Shown here one piece after another: positions 1-7,616 of a stretch of 64,000 bases of DNA. Under the pieces are notes generated by a model. It saw only the letters and a program-made list of their open reading frames with translations. It was not told the origin of the DNA and ran no database searches. Both the position numbers and the translations under genes were made by a program. Each line of letters starts with the position of its first letter. The stretch's first letter is position 1. This stretch comes from Micavibrio sp. UBA2638 (GTDB taxonomy: Bacteria; Pseudomonadota; Alphaproteobacteria; Micavibrionales; Micavibrionaceae): NCBI GenBank assembly GCA_002359735.1, contig DENS01000007.1, forward strand, positions 49,973 to 113,972, given 5' to 3'.

Positions 1-935
1 TCAAGGGCAATATGGATACGGATAAACTGACAGCCTTTATCGCGGAGAAGGGGGCGGAGAATATTCCCATCTGTATGATGACAATTACCAATAATTCTGG
101 TGGTGGTCAGCCTGTTTCTATGGCAAATTTGCGGGCGGTTTCCGATATCTGTAAGGGGCATGGTATTCCGTTCTTTATTGATGCGTGCCGTTTTGCCGAA
201 AATGCCTGGTTCATTAAAATGCGCGAAGACGGATATGCGGATGCCTCCATTCCAGATATTGTGCGCGAGATTTTCTCATTGGCCGATGGTGCGACCATGA
301 GTGCGAAAAAAGATGCGCTTGTGAATATGGGGGGCTGGCTTGCGCTGAATGATGATACATGGGAAGAGCAATGCCGCAATGTTTTGATCCTGACGGAAGG
401 GTTTCCAACCTATGGCGGTTTGTCGGGCCGTGACCTGGAGGCCATAGCCATTGGTCTGGAAGAGGTGGTTGATGAAGATTATCTGAAATACCGCATGGCT
501 TCGACGGCCTATGTCGGGGACCGGTTGATTGAGGCGGGCGTGCCTATTATGCGCCCTGTTGGCGGGCATGCCATCTATATCGATGCGCGCGCTTTTCTTC
601 CGCATATTCCCCCGTTGGAATATCCCGGCCAGTCTCTGGCGTGTGAGTTGTATTTGCGCGGCGGGATACGCGGCTGTGAGATCGGGACCGTGATGTTTGG
701 CCAGCAACCGGACGGCAGTGAGGCCCCTGCTGCAATGGATCTGGTGCGATTGGCCATACCCCGGCGGGTTTATACCGAAAGTCATATGCTATATGTGCTG
801 GAGGTTATTTTAGAGACCTGGGAAAACCGGGATAGCTTACGTGGTATGAAAATTGACTGGCAACCGCAAGCCCTGCGTCACTTTACCTCAAAATTTTCAT
901 ACACAGATACAAAATCCAAAAAGGAGGCCGCATAG
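1..935 (+). CDS. tnaA: tryptophanase / tyrosine phenol-lyase family protein, 5'-truncated by window edge
   Basis: PLP-dependent beta-eliminating lyase, which splits tryptophan (or tyrosine) into indole (or phenol), pyruvate and ammonia. The reading frame is open to the window edge (codons run from base 3), so roughly the N-terminal third of a ~460-470-residue enzyme is missing. The PLP-lysine motif MSAKKD lies at about bases 297-314, followed by VNMGG. Further family blocks are FPTYGGLSGRDLEA, PVGGHAIYIDAR, RLAIPRRVYT and the C-terminal LRHFT. The EIG tripeptide after GIRGC matches tryptophanase rather than the ERG of tyrosine phenol-lyase as I recall these families, so tryptophanase is preferred, but much of the remaining sequence is equally TPL-like. 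The next gene starts on the base after the stop codon. Confidence 0.8.
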   Translation, partial: KGNMDTDKLTAFIAEKGAENIPICMMTITNNSGGGQPVSMANLRAVSDICKGHGIPFFIDACRFAENAWFIKMREDGYADASIPDIVREIFSLADGATMSAKKDALVNMGGWLALNDDTWEEQCRNVLILTEGFPTYGGLSGRDLEAIAIGLEEVVDEDYLKYRMASTAYVGDRLIEAGVPIMRPVGGHAIYIDARAFLPHIPPLEYPGQSLACELYLRGGIRGCEIGTVMFGQQPDGSEAPAAMDLVRLAIPRRVYTESHMLYVLEVILETWENRDSLRGMKIDWQPQALRHFTSKFSYTDTKSKKEAA

Positions 936-1193
936 ATGTCAAATGGATATGTGGAATATGATGATCAGGACCTGCAAAGCCCAGAACAGCGCGTTGAGGC
1001 TCTGACCGATTTATACAAGCGCGTGTTTTACGAAGGGGCTGATTTCGCCCTGAATAACCCGGAAGATACTCTGGATGGCAGAACGCCTCTGGATTATTGC
1101 AAAGACAGTATTGAAAACTTTCGAAAAATCGAAAAAATTGTGACATCCTTCCCGACATCCGATATCGCACCTTCGGGGCTGGATCTTTCTTAA
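936..1193 (+). CDS. small hypothetical protein coupled to tnaA
   Basis: 85 residues, acidic and soluble, with no signal peptide or membrane segment. The ATG immediately follows the tnaA stop with no gap, so it is probably translated by coupling, and an AAGGAGG-like site lies within the end of tnaA (AAAAAGGAGGCC). The middle part (NPEDTLDGRTPLDYC followed by a helical tail) loosely resembles the C-terminal ParS/MbcA (DUF2384) toxin-binding fold, where N-P-x-x-x-L-x-G-x-T-P-L is typical. No RES-type toxin gene is next to it and the helix-turn-helix part is absent, so this likeness may be coincidental. Function unknown. lpd follows 24 bases downstream on the same strand. Confidence 0.65.
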   Translation: MSNGYVEYDDQDLQSPEQRVEALTDLYKRVFYEGADFALNNPEDTLDGRTPLDYCKDSIENFRKIEKIVTSFPTSDIAPSGLDLS

Positions 1194-1217
1194 AATCATA
1201 AACAAAGGAATAGAGAC

Positions 1218-2621
1218 GTGGCAGAAAAATCATTTGATGTGGTAATTATTGGCGGAGGGCCGGGCGGATATGTCGCGGCCATACGGGCCGCGCAGTTGAA
1301 GATGAAAGTGGCCTTGGTGGAAGCCAATCATCTGGGCGGTATCTGTTTGAATTGGGGCTGTATTCCGACCAAGGCATTGCTGCGTTCTGCCGAGATTTAC
1401 CATTATGCGAAACATGCCGATCAATTTGGCCTGAAGGTATCGGGGCTGGAGTTTGATACACAAAAAATTGTTGAGCGTTCAAGGGGCGTGGCAAAGCAAT
1501 TATCCGGCGGTATCGGCCATTTGCTGAAAAAGAATAAAGTCACGGTTTTTGACGGGTACGGGCAATTAAAAGGCAAGGGCAAGGTTGCCGTTGAAAAGGA
1601 CGGCAAGGTCATCGAAAACCTCTCCGGCAAGCATATTATTATCGCCACCGGCGCGCGCGCCCGTGTTCTGCCGGGGTTGGAACCGGATGGGGAGCTGGTC
1701 TGGACTTACCGCGAGGCCATGGTGCCCCAATCCATGCCCAAATCCATGGTCGTTGTCGGGTCTGGTGCGATCGGTATTGAATTTGCGAGCTTTTATAACA
1801 CGCTGGGCGTTGATGTGACGGTCATTGAGGTTATGGACCGCATTTTACCCGTGGAAGATGAAGAAATATCCGCCCATGCGAAAAAGCAGTTCGAAAAGCA
1901 GGGCATGAAATTCATCACCGGGGCCACCGTAAAGGGCTTGGATAAATCCAAAACCAACGTGAAGGTTAAGGTTGAGGGAAAGGATAAGAAGGTTCAGGAC
2001 ATCACCGTTGACCGCGTTATTATGGCGGTTGGTATTGTTGCCAATACTGAGAATATCGGCCTTGAAAATACCAAGGTCAAGCTGGACCGCGGGCATATTG
2101 TAACCGATGGGTATATGGCCACGGATGAACCGGGCGTTTACGCCATTGGTGATGTCACGGGCGCGCCTTGGTTGGCGCATAAGGCGTCGCATGAAGGGGG
2201 CATTTGCATCGAAAAAATCGCCGGGGAAAAAGACGTTCATCCGATGATAAAGGCCAATATTCCGGGCTGTACGTATTGTCATCCGCAAATTGCCTCGGTC
2301 GGGTTGACCGAAGCCGCCGCTAAGGAACAGGGCTATAAAATCAAGGTTGGCCGCTTTTCGTTTATGGGGAATGGCAAGGCCATTGCGCTGGGCGAACCTG
2401 AAGGTCTTGTCAAAACCATCTTTGATGAAAAAACCGGAGAATTGTTAGGCGCGCATATGGTCGGCGCCGAAGTCACGGAAATGATTCAGGGCTACGTCAT
2501 CGGCAAAACTATGGAAGCGGTTGAAAGCGATTTCATGCACACCATCTTCCCGCATCCGACGCTCTCGGAAATGATGCATGAAAGTGTACTGGACGCGTAC
2601 GGCAAGGTGATTCATTTTTAA
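1218..2621 (+). CDS. lpdA: dihydrolipoyl dehydrogenase (E3)
   Basis: FAD flavoprotein that reoxidises dihydrolipoamide in the 2-oxoacid dehydrogenase complexes, making NADH; cytoplasmic. 467 residues, normal for the family. The FAD dinucleotide fold GGGPGG is at residues 12-17, the redox-active disulfide C43-C48 sits in CLNWGCIPTK, the NAD-binding GSGAIGIE follows in the middle, and the C-terminal HTIFPHPTLSE contains the catalytic histidine-glutamate pair. An AAAGGA site lies 5' of the start (GTG at 1218). The gene is probably the E3 of pyruvate dehydrogenase, although the E1/E2 genes are not in the window. lipA, which makes the lipoyl group E3 acts on, is nearby downstream, separated by an opposite-strand orphan gene. 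Confidence 0.95.
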   Translation: MAEKSFDVVIIGGGPGGYVAAIRAAQLKMKVALVEANHLGGICLNWGCIPTKALLRSAEIYHYAKHADQFGLKVSGLEFDTQKIVERSRGVAKQLSGGIGHLLKKNKVTVFDGYGQLKGKGKVAVEKDGKVIENLSGKHIIIATGARARVLPGLEPDGELVWTYREAMVPQSMPKSMVVVGSGAIGIEFASFYNTLGVDVTVIEVMDRILPVEDEEISAHAKKQFEKQGMKFITGATVKGLDKSKTNVKVKVEGKDKKVQDITVDRVIMAVGIVANTENIGLENTKVKLDRGHIVTDGYMATDEPGVYAIGDVTGAPWLAHKASHEGGICIEKIAGEKDVHPMIKANIPGCTYCHPQIASVGLTEAAAKEQGYKIKVGRFSFMGNGKAIALGEPEGLVKTIFDEKTGELLGAHMVGAEVTEMIQGYVIGKTMEAVESDFMHTIFPHPTLSEMMHESVLDAYGKVIHF

Positions 2622-2628
2622 AATCGGA

Positions 2629-2683
2629 AGAATCCGTCACCCCGAGCAGGGCGAAGCAACCCATAGCGCGCCGCCCTGATTCT
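2629..2683. repeat. interrupted dyad between lpd and the orphan gene
   Basis: Inner arms CAGGGCG (2647-2653) and CGCCCTG (2672-2678) with outer arms AGAAT (2629-2633) and ATTCT (2679-2683). The left half contains CACCCCGAGCAGGGCGAAGC, which resembles dispersed palindromic intergenic repeats found in many proteobacterial genomes. It lies between two convergent genes and might act as a terminator, but no T-run follows. Only this copy was noticed in the window. Confidence 0.35.
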
Positions 2684-2709
2684 TGTGCTGCTGACCCGCG
2701 TACGGCGTT

Positions 2710-3552
2710 TTACCCCAGCAGGAATTTCTCGAAATCTTCCAGACCTCGGGCAAAAAAGCCCATGTTATCACGGCGTTCCTGTTCGGCTTCGTTCAGCGCA
2801 TCTTGCACTATGGGGTCAAAATTAAACGGGTTGCACCGTAACAGCTTCATCAGGGTTTCGTGCTCAAGGGCGTTAAATTCAAATGTTATTTTGTTTGTTG
2901 CGGTGTTTTCCGCCACAATATGGTTGCCAAGGCCCAGTTTGGTGAACACCGTGTTGATTCGGTCTGTTGCCTTATTGATGGCCTTTTGGGAGTTAATGGT
3001 TTCTGGGATGTGGTGTTTGTAAATGCCGACAAAGCCGCATGGGCTAATTCTTGAACGTGGGGCTCTAACGGTGACGTTAAATACACTGCTTAGTTCCGCT
3101 GCGTATTTATCACCATCATATGTACGTGCTTTATCCTGACTTTTTAATATAAATTCCTGAAGAGACGCGAGTTCGGCCACTAAATTTGGCTCTTTAAACA
3201 TGCTGCAATCAATAGATAGAGTATCAACGATAGCATTAGAAGTGATGTAGTTTTTTACGATGTTCTGGCGCGCGGGGTTGTCTTTGGCCCATTTGCTTGG
3301 CAGTTGTTTAAACAGCGCGTTTGTGGAGCCTGAACCACCATCAAGGCCAATTTCTAAGAGGGATGTGTTGCTGTCTTGCCTTTTTGACTTTGTCAGTTTA
3401 TGCACCTGCATGGTAACGCCGGCAGATTCTAACGGGGCGGCAAAGACAAGAGCTCTATATTCTGGAATTATCAGGGCTTTTTGCTCCGCAATTTTATTTT
3501 CTATGCTTTCATTGTGAATTTTAAGCTGTTCTTCTAGTGTTTTCTTTGGCAT
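2710..3552 (-). CDS. hypothetical protein, orphan between lpd and lipA
   Basis: 280 residues, soluble, rich in charged residues and asparagine, with no signal peptide or membrane span. The N-terminal 30 residues (KTLEEQLKIHNESIENKIAE) are predicted helical. The middle holds a glycine/serine stretch (LDGGSGSTN) and a segment SRISPCGFVGIYKHH. The C-terminus is helical and acidic (EAEQERRDNMGFFARGLEDF). I recognise no family. It runs against the flanking lpd and lipA genes, and no strong ribosome binding site is visible upstream of its ATG. Its codon use is more AT-rich than that of its neighbours, consistent with an acquired or fast-evolving gene. Its length and continuous frame support a real gene. 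Confidence 0.6.
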   Translation of the reverse strand: MPKKTLEEQLKIHNESIENKIAEQKALIIPEYRALVFAAPLESAGVTMQVHKLTKSKRQDSNTSLLEIGLDGGSGSTNALFKQLPSKWAKDNPARQNIVKNYITSNAIVDTLSIDCSMFKEPNLVAELASLQEFILKSQDKARTYDGDKYAAELSSVFNVTVRAPRSRISPCGFVGIYKHHIPETINSQKAINKATDRINTVFTKLGLGNHIVAENTATNKITFEFNALEHETLMKLLRCNPFNFDPIVQDALNEAEQERRDNMGFFARGLEDFEKFLLG

Positions 3553-3695
3553 AGGGTGTTCCAGTTTTGTTTGTGAGTTTTGATGTTATACATAGTCACG
3601 AGTTTTATGTTAAATTTTATGGTTTGTGTGTGACGTGTATGGTCGGCGCTGATATTTTGTAGGAAAATAATCCTTTTTGTGTTAGGCTATTTCGC

Positions 3696-3806
3696 ATGAA
3701 ATGGTTGCAAAGGGCGGTATTTTATCTATATAAATCGAAAGGACGGTATACCCCCCCCCGGGGGTGTAAATTGACAAACGAAATGACGAACACGAATTGG
3801 CATTAA
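3696..3806 (+). CDS. possible 36-codon leader ORF upstream of lipA, containing a C9 tract
   Basis: An ATG-initiated frame of 36 codons (starts MKWLQRAVFYLYKSK, ends NTNWH) stops 6 bases before the lipA ATG. lipA itself has no visible Shine-Dalgarno site (the upstream bases are A-rich), so coupling from this frame is possible. The frame reads through a run of nine C and five G at 3751-3764, a slippage-prone tract in which a one-base change would shift the frame. The start is preceded only by a weak TTAGG-like site. Its expression is an inference from position alone; it could be non-coding leader. Confidence 0.25.
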   Translation: MKWLQRAVFYLYKSKGRYTPPRGCKLTNEMTNTNWH

Positions 3807-3812
3807 AAAACA

Positions 3813-4778
3813 ATGACTTATAACCCAGAACTTCTGAAAAAAGAAAAGCGTCATCCGGAAAAGCAGAAAAACCCCGACCGCCCCGCCGGGCGCAAGCCGG
3901 AATGGATACGCGTCCCTGCGCCGCAGGGTAAGGTTTATGCCGAAACCAAAGACGTGGTGCGCAAGCATAAATTGACCACAGTGTGCGAGGAAGCCGGGTG
4001 CCCGAATATTGGTGAATGCTGGCAACAAAAACATGCCACTTTTATGATTATGGGGGAGGTCTGCACGCGCGCTTGTGCCTTTTGTAATGTGGCCACGGGG
4101 CGGCCGGATGAGCTGGATAAGCTGGAGCCGCTGCGCATTGGTGTGGCTGTGCATCAGATGGGTTTAAAACATGTGGTGATTACGGCCGTAGACCGCGATG
4201 ATCTGGATGATTGTGGGGCGGATCATTTTGTTAAAACCATTCAGGCCATTCGCATGAAGGCGCCCGAGACCACGGTTGAGATTTTGCCCGGTGATTTTAA
4301 GGGCAATCTGAATCACGTAGATGCCGTTATTGCGGCGCGGCCGGATGTGTTTAATCATAATCTGGAAACGGTGCCGCGTTTATACCCCTCTATCCGTCCC
4401 GGTGCGCGTTATTTCCGCTCGCTGCGTTTGCTGGAACGCGTGAAGGAACGCGATCCGGGCATGTTCACGAAGTCCGGCCTGATGGTGGGGTTGGGGGAAA
4501 CCCGGGAGGAGGTTGCGCAGGTCATGGATGATATGCGCGCCGCCGGTATTGATTTTATTACCATCGGGCAATATTTACAGCCAACGCCCAAGCATGCACC
4601 GCTGGACCGGTTCTGGACCCCGGATGAATTCAAGGGGCTGGAGCGTATGGCTAAAGCTAAAGGATTCCTTATGGTTTCGGCGACACCGCTGACCCGTTCA
4701 TCGCATCACGCCGGTGATGATTTCGCCAAATTAAAGGCTGCGCGCGAAGCGAAACTTGCGAAGATGGCGGCGGAATAG
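3813..4778 (+). CDS. lipA: lipoyl synthase
   Basis: Radical SAM enzyme that inserts two sulfur atoms into the octanoyl chain on lipoyl domains (pyruvate and 2-oxoglutarate dehydrogenases, glycine cleavage H protein). 321 residues. The auxiliary-cluster cysteines C58, C63 and C69 lie in CEEAGCPNIGEC, and the radical SAM cysteines C84, C88 and C91 in CTRACAFC. The NHNLETVPRLY and GLMVGLGET blocks are present, and the conserved serine motif RSSHHA is near the C-terminus. It is followed by the COQ10-like gene in an order common in alphaproteobacteria. The ATG at 3813 matches the family N-terminus; it has no good ribosome binding site. Confidence 0.96.
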   Translation: MTYNPELLKKEKRHPEKQKNPDRPAGRKPEWIRVPAPQGKVYAETKDVVRKHKLTTVCEEAGCPNIGECWQQKHATFMIMGEVCTRACAFCNVATGRPDELDKLEPLRIGVAVHQMGLKHVVITAVDRDDLDDCGADHFVKTIQAIRMKAPETTVEILPGDFKGNLNHVDAVIAARPDVFNHNLETVPRLYPSIRPGARYFRSLRLLERVKERDPGMFTKSGLMVGLGETREEVAQVMDDMRAAGIDFITIGQYLQPTPKHAPLDRFWTPDEFKGLERMAKAKGFLMVSATPLTRSSHHAGDDFAKLKAAREAKLAKMAAE

Positions 4779-4815
4779 GGTTGTGGTCGGGCGCTAAGGG
4801 GACTTTGGAGGTGGC

Positions 4816-5265
4816 ATGAAAAAGCATATTGAGCAAAAACGGCTGTCATATACGCCCCGGCAGATGTTCGATTTGGTTTCTGCGGTTGACCGGTATTCTG
4901 AATTTGCGCCGTGGTGCGTTGCCAGCCGGATCAACAGCTGGGAAGGTGATGACGTATTTTATGCCGATCTTGTGGTCGGGTACAAACTGTTTCGCGAACG
5001 CTTTACCTCAAAGGTTATGCTTATGCCGCCCGAGGGGGGCAATCCCGGGCGCATTACCATTGATTATCTCAAGGGGCCGCTAAAGCAATTGCAGAATACC
5101 TGGGTATTTACCGCGGATGACGAGGGGGGGTGCATTATTGATTTTAGCGTTGAATTTGAATTTAATAACAGCATGTTACAGGGTATTGCTCAAGTATTTT
5201 TTCAGGAGATAGTGCGGCGCATGGTTGATGCATTTGAGGACCGGGCAAAGCAGTTATATGATTAA
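4816..5265 (+). CDS. COQ10/RatA-type START-domain protein (ubiquinone-binding)
   Basis: 149-residue SRPBCC/START-like protein of the COQ10 family, thought to bind ubiquinone and assist respiratory electron transport. The family pattern is visible at the N-terminus (YTPRQMFDLVSAVDRYSEFAPWC), with FTSKV and DYLKGPLKQLQNTW in the middle and a C-terminal amphipathic helix (IVRRMVDAFEDRAKQLY). The start has a GGAGG site (TTTGGAGGTGGC) 7 bases upstream. It lies 37 bases after lipA on the same strand, the normal alphaproteobacterial order. Annotation pipelines often call this family 'RatA toxin'; no antitoxin partner is present and that label should not be read as a toxin system. Confidence 0.88.
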   Translation: MKKHIEQKRLSYTPRQMFDLVSAVDRYSEFAPWCVASRINSWEGDDVFYADLVVGYKLFRERFTSKVMLMPPEGGNPGRITIDYLKGPLKQLQNTWVFTADDEGGCIIDFSVEFEFNNSMLQGIAQVFFQEIVRRMVDAFEDRAKQLYD

Positions 5266-5315
5266 ATCGGCTATTTCGCTGAGCGCAAGCGCTCTAATAA
5301 AGGCGGAGTTTGTAT

Positions 5316-5798
5316 TTAAGTCTCTGTTTCCAGGACGCTGATCATGCTTTTTAGGGCCATGGCGGCGGCCTTGCCGCGAATTTGTTCGCGGTTGCCACGG
5401 TAATTTTCATGCAGGCTGCCTGATGATCCGCCTTTCAGGGCGTAACCAAAATAAACCAGACCAACCGGCTTATTGTGCGATCCGCCATCTGGTCCGGCAA
5501 TTCCGGTGATGGATATGGCCAGATCGGCTTTGGAATGCTTTAACGCGCCAAGGGCCATCTCTTCAGCTGTTTGGTCGCTGACGGCGCCGTATTTTTCCAG
5601 TGTTTCGGCAGAAACGCCAAGGCATTCCATCTTTGCCTCGTTGGAATAGGTTACGAATCCACGTTCAAATATTTGGGATGATCCGGGGCGGTGCGTAATA
5701 GCAGCGGCCAATAAACCGCCTGTACACGATTCGGCCGCAACAATTTTCCAGCCCTTTTCGGCCAGGAGAATGCTTAAATGTTCAACCAGATCCTGCAT
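5316..5798 (-). CDS. pncC: nicotinamide-nucleotide amidohydrolase (CinA C-terminal domain protein)
   Basis: Stand-alone CinA C-terminal domain of 160 residues, which deamidates NMN to nicotinate mononucleotide in pyridine nucleotide salvage. The family signature AAESCTGGLLAAAIT is at residues 21-35, with FVTYSNEAK and SITGIAGPDGG downstream. The N-terminal molybdopterin-binding domain of full CinA is absent, which is normal for this form. Its start overlaps the 3' end of pgpA by 17 bases, so the two are probably cotranscribed with ispDF upstream. It is convergent with the COQ10-like gene; a GAGCGC/GCGCTC hairpin at 5281-5294 sits between them. Confidence 0.92.
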   Translation of the reverse strand: MQDLVEHLSILLAEKGWKIVAAESCTGGLLAAAITHRPGSSQIFERGFVTYSNEAKMECLGVSAETLEKYGAVSDQTAEEMALGALKHSKADLAISITGIAGPDGGSHNKPVGLVYFGYALKGGSSGSLHENYRGNREQIRGKAAAMALKSMISVLETET

Positions 5799-6327
5799 AA
5801 TAAATAATCCCTGTTAAGACGATCGCCGCGTAAAGCCCGGCCATAATATCATCGGCCATAACACCCAGTGCGCCGCCAACGCGCTTGTCAAAATAACTGA
5901 CTGGCCATGGTTTTATAATGTCAAAAAACCGGAACAATAAAAAGGATAATACGACATAAAGCGAAAATAGCGGGTGCGCTGAAGTCGTGAGTATGCTGAT
6001 GGGGGTGGTTGTTAGCCATAGGCCTGCGACCTCATCAACAACGATCATTTTGCTGTCGTGGACGCCGCTGTCTTTTTCAAACGCGCGCGCCGCCCACCAG
6101 CCAAGTATGCTGATCAAAATGGTCGCAATGATTAGTATTGCCGTGTTTCCAAGCGCCAATAACAATAATGCAAAGGGCATGGCCGCAAGGGTTCCCCACG
6201 TTCCCGGGGCCGGGCGCATAAAGCCGGAGCCAAACCATGTGGCAATCCAGACATACAGGCTTTTCATACGTAGCCTGCGTATGATGGTCATGTCACTATC
6301 TGATATTTTAAGAATGCGGTTGATCAT
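5782..6327 (-). CDS. pgpA: phosphatidylglycerophosphatase A
   Basis: Membrane phosphatase that removes the phosphate from phosphatidylglycerol phosphate to make phosphatidylglycerol. 181 residues. The N-terminal GSGFMRPAPGTWGT block and the metal-binding segment HDSKMIVVDEVAGLW are characteristic, as are FRFFDIIKPWP and GVMADDIMAG near the C-terminus. About four membrane spans are visible. The ATG overlaps the ispDF stop as ATGA; a later start (MKSLYVW) at residue 22 is possible, but the coupling favours the upstream ATG. Confidence 0.93.
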   Translation of the reverse strand: MINRILKISDSDMTIIRRLRMKSLYVWIATWFGSGFMRPAPGTWGTLAAMPFALLLLALGNTAILIIATILISILGWWAARAFEKDSGVHDSKMIVVDEVAGLWLTTTPISILTTSAHPLFSLYVVLSFLLFRFFDIIKPWPVSYFDKRVGGALGVMADDIMAGLYAAIVLTGIIYYAGSG

Positions 6328-7529
6328 TGGGTCACGTTAATCGTGGCAACGGCCTGCGCCGCGATTCCTTCTTTGCGGCCGGTAAAACCCAGACGTTCAG
6401 TTGTTGTTGCCTTGATGCTGACGCTGCCTGCGGGCAGGCTAAGCGCATGTTCTATGTGATTCTGCATTTGCTGTTTATAGGAGCCGATTTTGGGAGTTTC
6501 GCACATTATGGTGACGTCTATATTGGTGATGACCCCTTGCTTCGCGGCAATGAGATCTCGGGCTTTTTGCAGGAAGATCATGCTGTCCATGTCTTTGTAC
6601 TGGTTGTCACTTGGGGGGAAGTGATCGCCGATGTCACCAAGAGCCATGGCGCCCAGAACCGCATCGGTTATGCAATGGAGAACCACATCGGCGTCCGAAT
6701 GTCCTTTTAATGTCCGGTCGTGGGGAATGTCAATGCCGCCAAGCCGAACCGCGCTTGCTTGCCCGTCTTGATCCGCGCTATTGCCGTTGTTGTAATTATC
6801 ATCAAAAGCGTGCACGTCAAAACCCAGCCCTGTCCGTGTTATTGTATGGAGGGAAGTCAGTTTTTCGGCCATATAATAATCGTCTTTGCTGGTTATTTTT
6901 ATATTATGCGGGTTTGCGTCAATAAATTGTACCGTTTCCCCCATGGCCATGACAAGGGATGTGTCATCGGTGAAGGTGTCATTGTTTTTAAATTGGTCAT
7001 GGGCCTTTTTCAAGAGGGCATAGTGAAAGCCTTGGGGGGTCTGTATGACGCGCAATGTATCGCGATCGGGATATGTGCCGGTTTGCGTGTCAAATAAAGT
7101 GTTAACCACGCTATGCGAGAGGGTGGCGGCCTGAGAAGTGTTAAGGGCCCCAAGCAGGTTTTCGATGTCTTTTTGTTCGGTAAAAGGCCTTGCTGCATCA
7201 TGTATTAGAATTATATCTTCATTTTTTACATTATTTAAGCTATTTAATGCATTGTAAACACTTTGTTTTCTGGTTTTTCCGCCATCGATGATGTTCAGAT
7301 TTTTGATCCCATGCAACGCAGGGGTAAGCAGGGCGGTGTGATCAGGGTTGGCGGCAATGGTAATGGATTGCAGTCCGGCAATGGATATAAAATTATCAAC
7401 GGTGCGGCGCAAAATAGTTTTGCCGCCGAGTGTCCAGTATTGCTTTGGCAGGTTTGCGTCAAAGCGGCTGCCGCTTCCGGCTGCAACGATGATTAGGTGA
7501 AAGGGGTGGTTTGTGGTGGTCTGTTGCAT
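6324..7529 (-). CDS. ispDF: bifunctional IspD/IspF (MEP pathway)
   Basis: Fusion of 2-C-methyl-D-erythritol 4-phosphate cytidylyltransferase (residues ~1-228) and 2-C-methyl-D-erythritol 2,4-cyclodiphosphate synthase (~232-401), two non-adjacent steps of the MEP isoprenoid pathway. The IspD part has AAGSGSRFDANLPKQYW, IHDAARPF and RVIQTPQGF. The IspF part begins RTGLGFDVHAF, with the metal-binding HGHSDADV-like stretch (LKGHSDADVVLHCITDA) and GDIGDHFPPSD. This fusion is common in alphaproteobacteria. It is first gene of the ispDF-pgpA-pncC unit and divergent from ntrY. ispG, acting later in the same pathway, lies at the other end of the window. Confidence 0.96.
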   Translation of the reverse strand: MQQTTTNHPFHLIIVAAGSGSRFDANLPKQYWTLGGKTILRRTVDNFISIAGLQSITIAANPDHTALLTPALHGIKNLNIIDGGKTRKQSVYNALNSLNNVKNEDIILIHDAARPFTEQKDIENLLGALNTSQAATLSHSVVNTLFDTQTGTYPDRDTLRVIQTPQGFHYALLKKAHDQFKNNDTFTDDTSLVMAMGETVQFIDANPHNIKITSKDDYYMAEKLTSLHTITRTGLGFDVHAFDDNYNNGNSADQDGQASAVRLGGIDIPHDRTLKGHSDADVVLHCITDAVLGAMALGDIGDHFPPSDNQYKDMDSMIFLQKARDLIAAKQGVITNIDVTIMCETPKIGSYKQQMQNHIEHALSLPAGSVSIKATTTERLGFTGRKEGIAAQAVATINVTQ

Positions 7530-7538
7530 TGCATTGGC

Positions 7539-7565
7539 TTGATTGTTGTTATTAAACTGTATAAA
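7539..7565 (+). promoter_or_regulatory. possible ntrY promoter
   Basis: TTGATT (7539-7544) and TATAAA (7560-7565) separated by 15 bases, in the 87-base divergent gap between ispDF and ntrY. The spacer is short for a sigma-70 promoter, so this is tentative. Confidence 0.25.
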
Positions 7566-7570
7566 AGTGT

Positions 7571-7599
7571 CAATATTCTGGGCGATATGCCCTGATATT
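7571..7599. promoter_or_regulatory. dyad element just upstream of the ntrY ribosome binding site
   Basis: Imperfect inverted repeat: AATATTCTGGGC on the left and GCCCTGATATT on the right around GATAT, with perfect core GGGC/GCCC at 7580-7592. It ends a few bases before the AAAGGTGG site of ntrY and could form an mRNA hairpin or be an operator. No known regulator motif is recognised. Confidence 0.3.
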
Positions 7600-7616
7600 A
7601 CAAAGGTGGCCTTGTT

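Noticed and set aside
276..785. 169-codon minus-strand frame opposite the tryptophanase gene
   Set aside because: Antisense shadow of a conserved enzyme; low-complexity His/Gln/Arg composition typical of shadows.
936..1193. Antitoxin of a RES-Xre system
   Set aside because: Lacks the helix-turn-helix part and any adjacent toxin; the likeness is limited to a short pattern.
3726..4154. 142-codon minus-strand frame over the 5' part of lipA
   Set aside because: It lies opposite conserved lipA codons and has no ribosome site or family pattern; a shadow frame.
4816..5265. RatA-type toxin of a toxin-antitoxin system
   Set aside because: The family label is historical; no antitoxin gene is adjacent and the lipA neighbour points to the COQ10-like role.
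5281..5294. GAGCGC/GCGCTC hairpin as an intrinsic terminator between the COQ10-like gene and pncC
   Set aside because: Stem is strong but no T-run follows on either strand; could be chance or part of a rho-independent variant, not supported.
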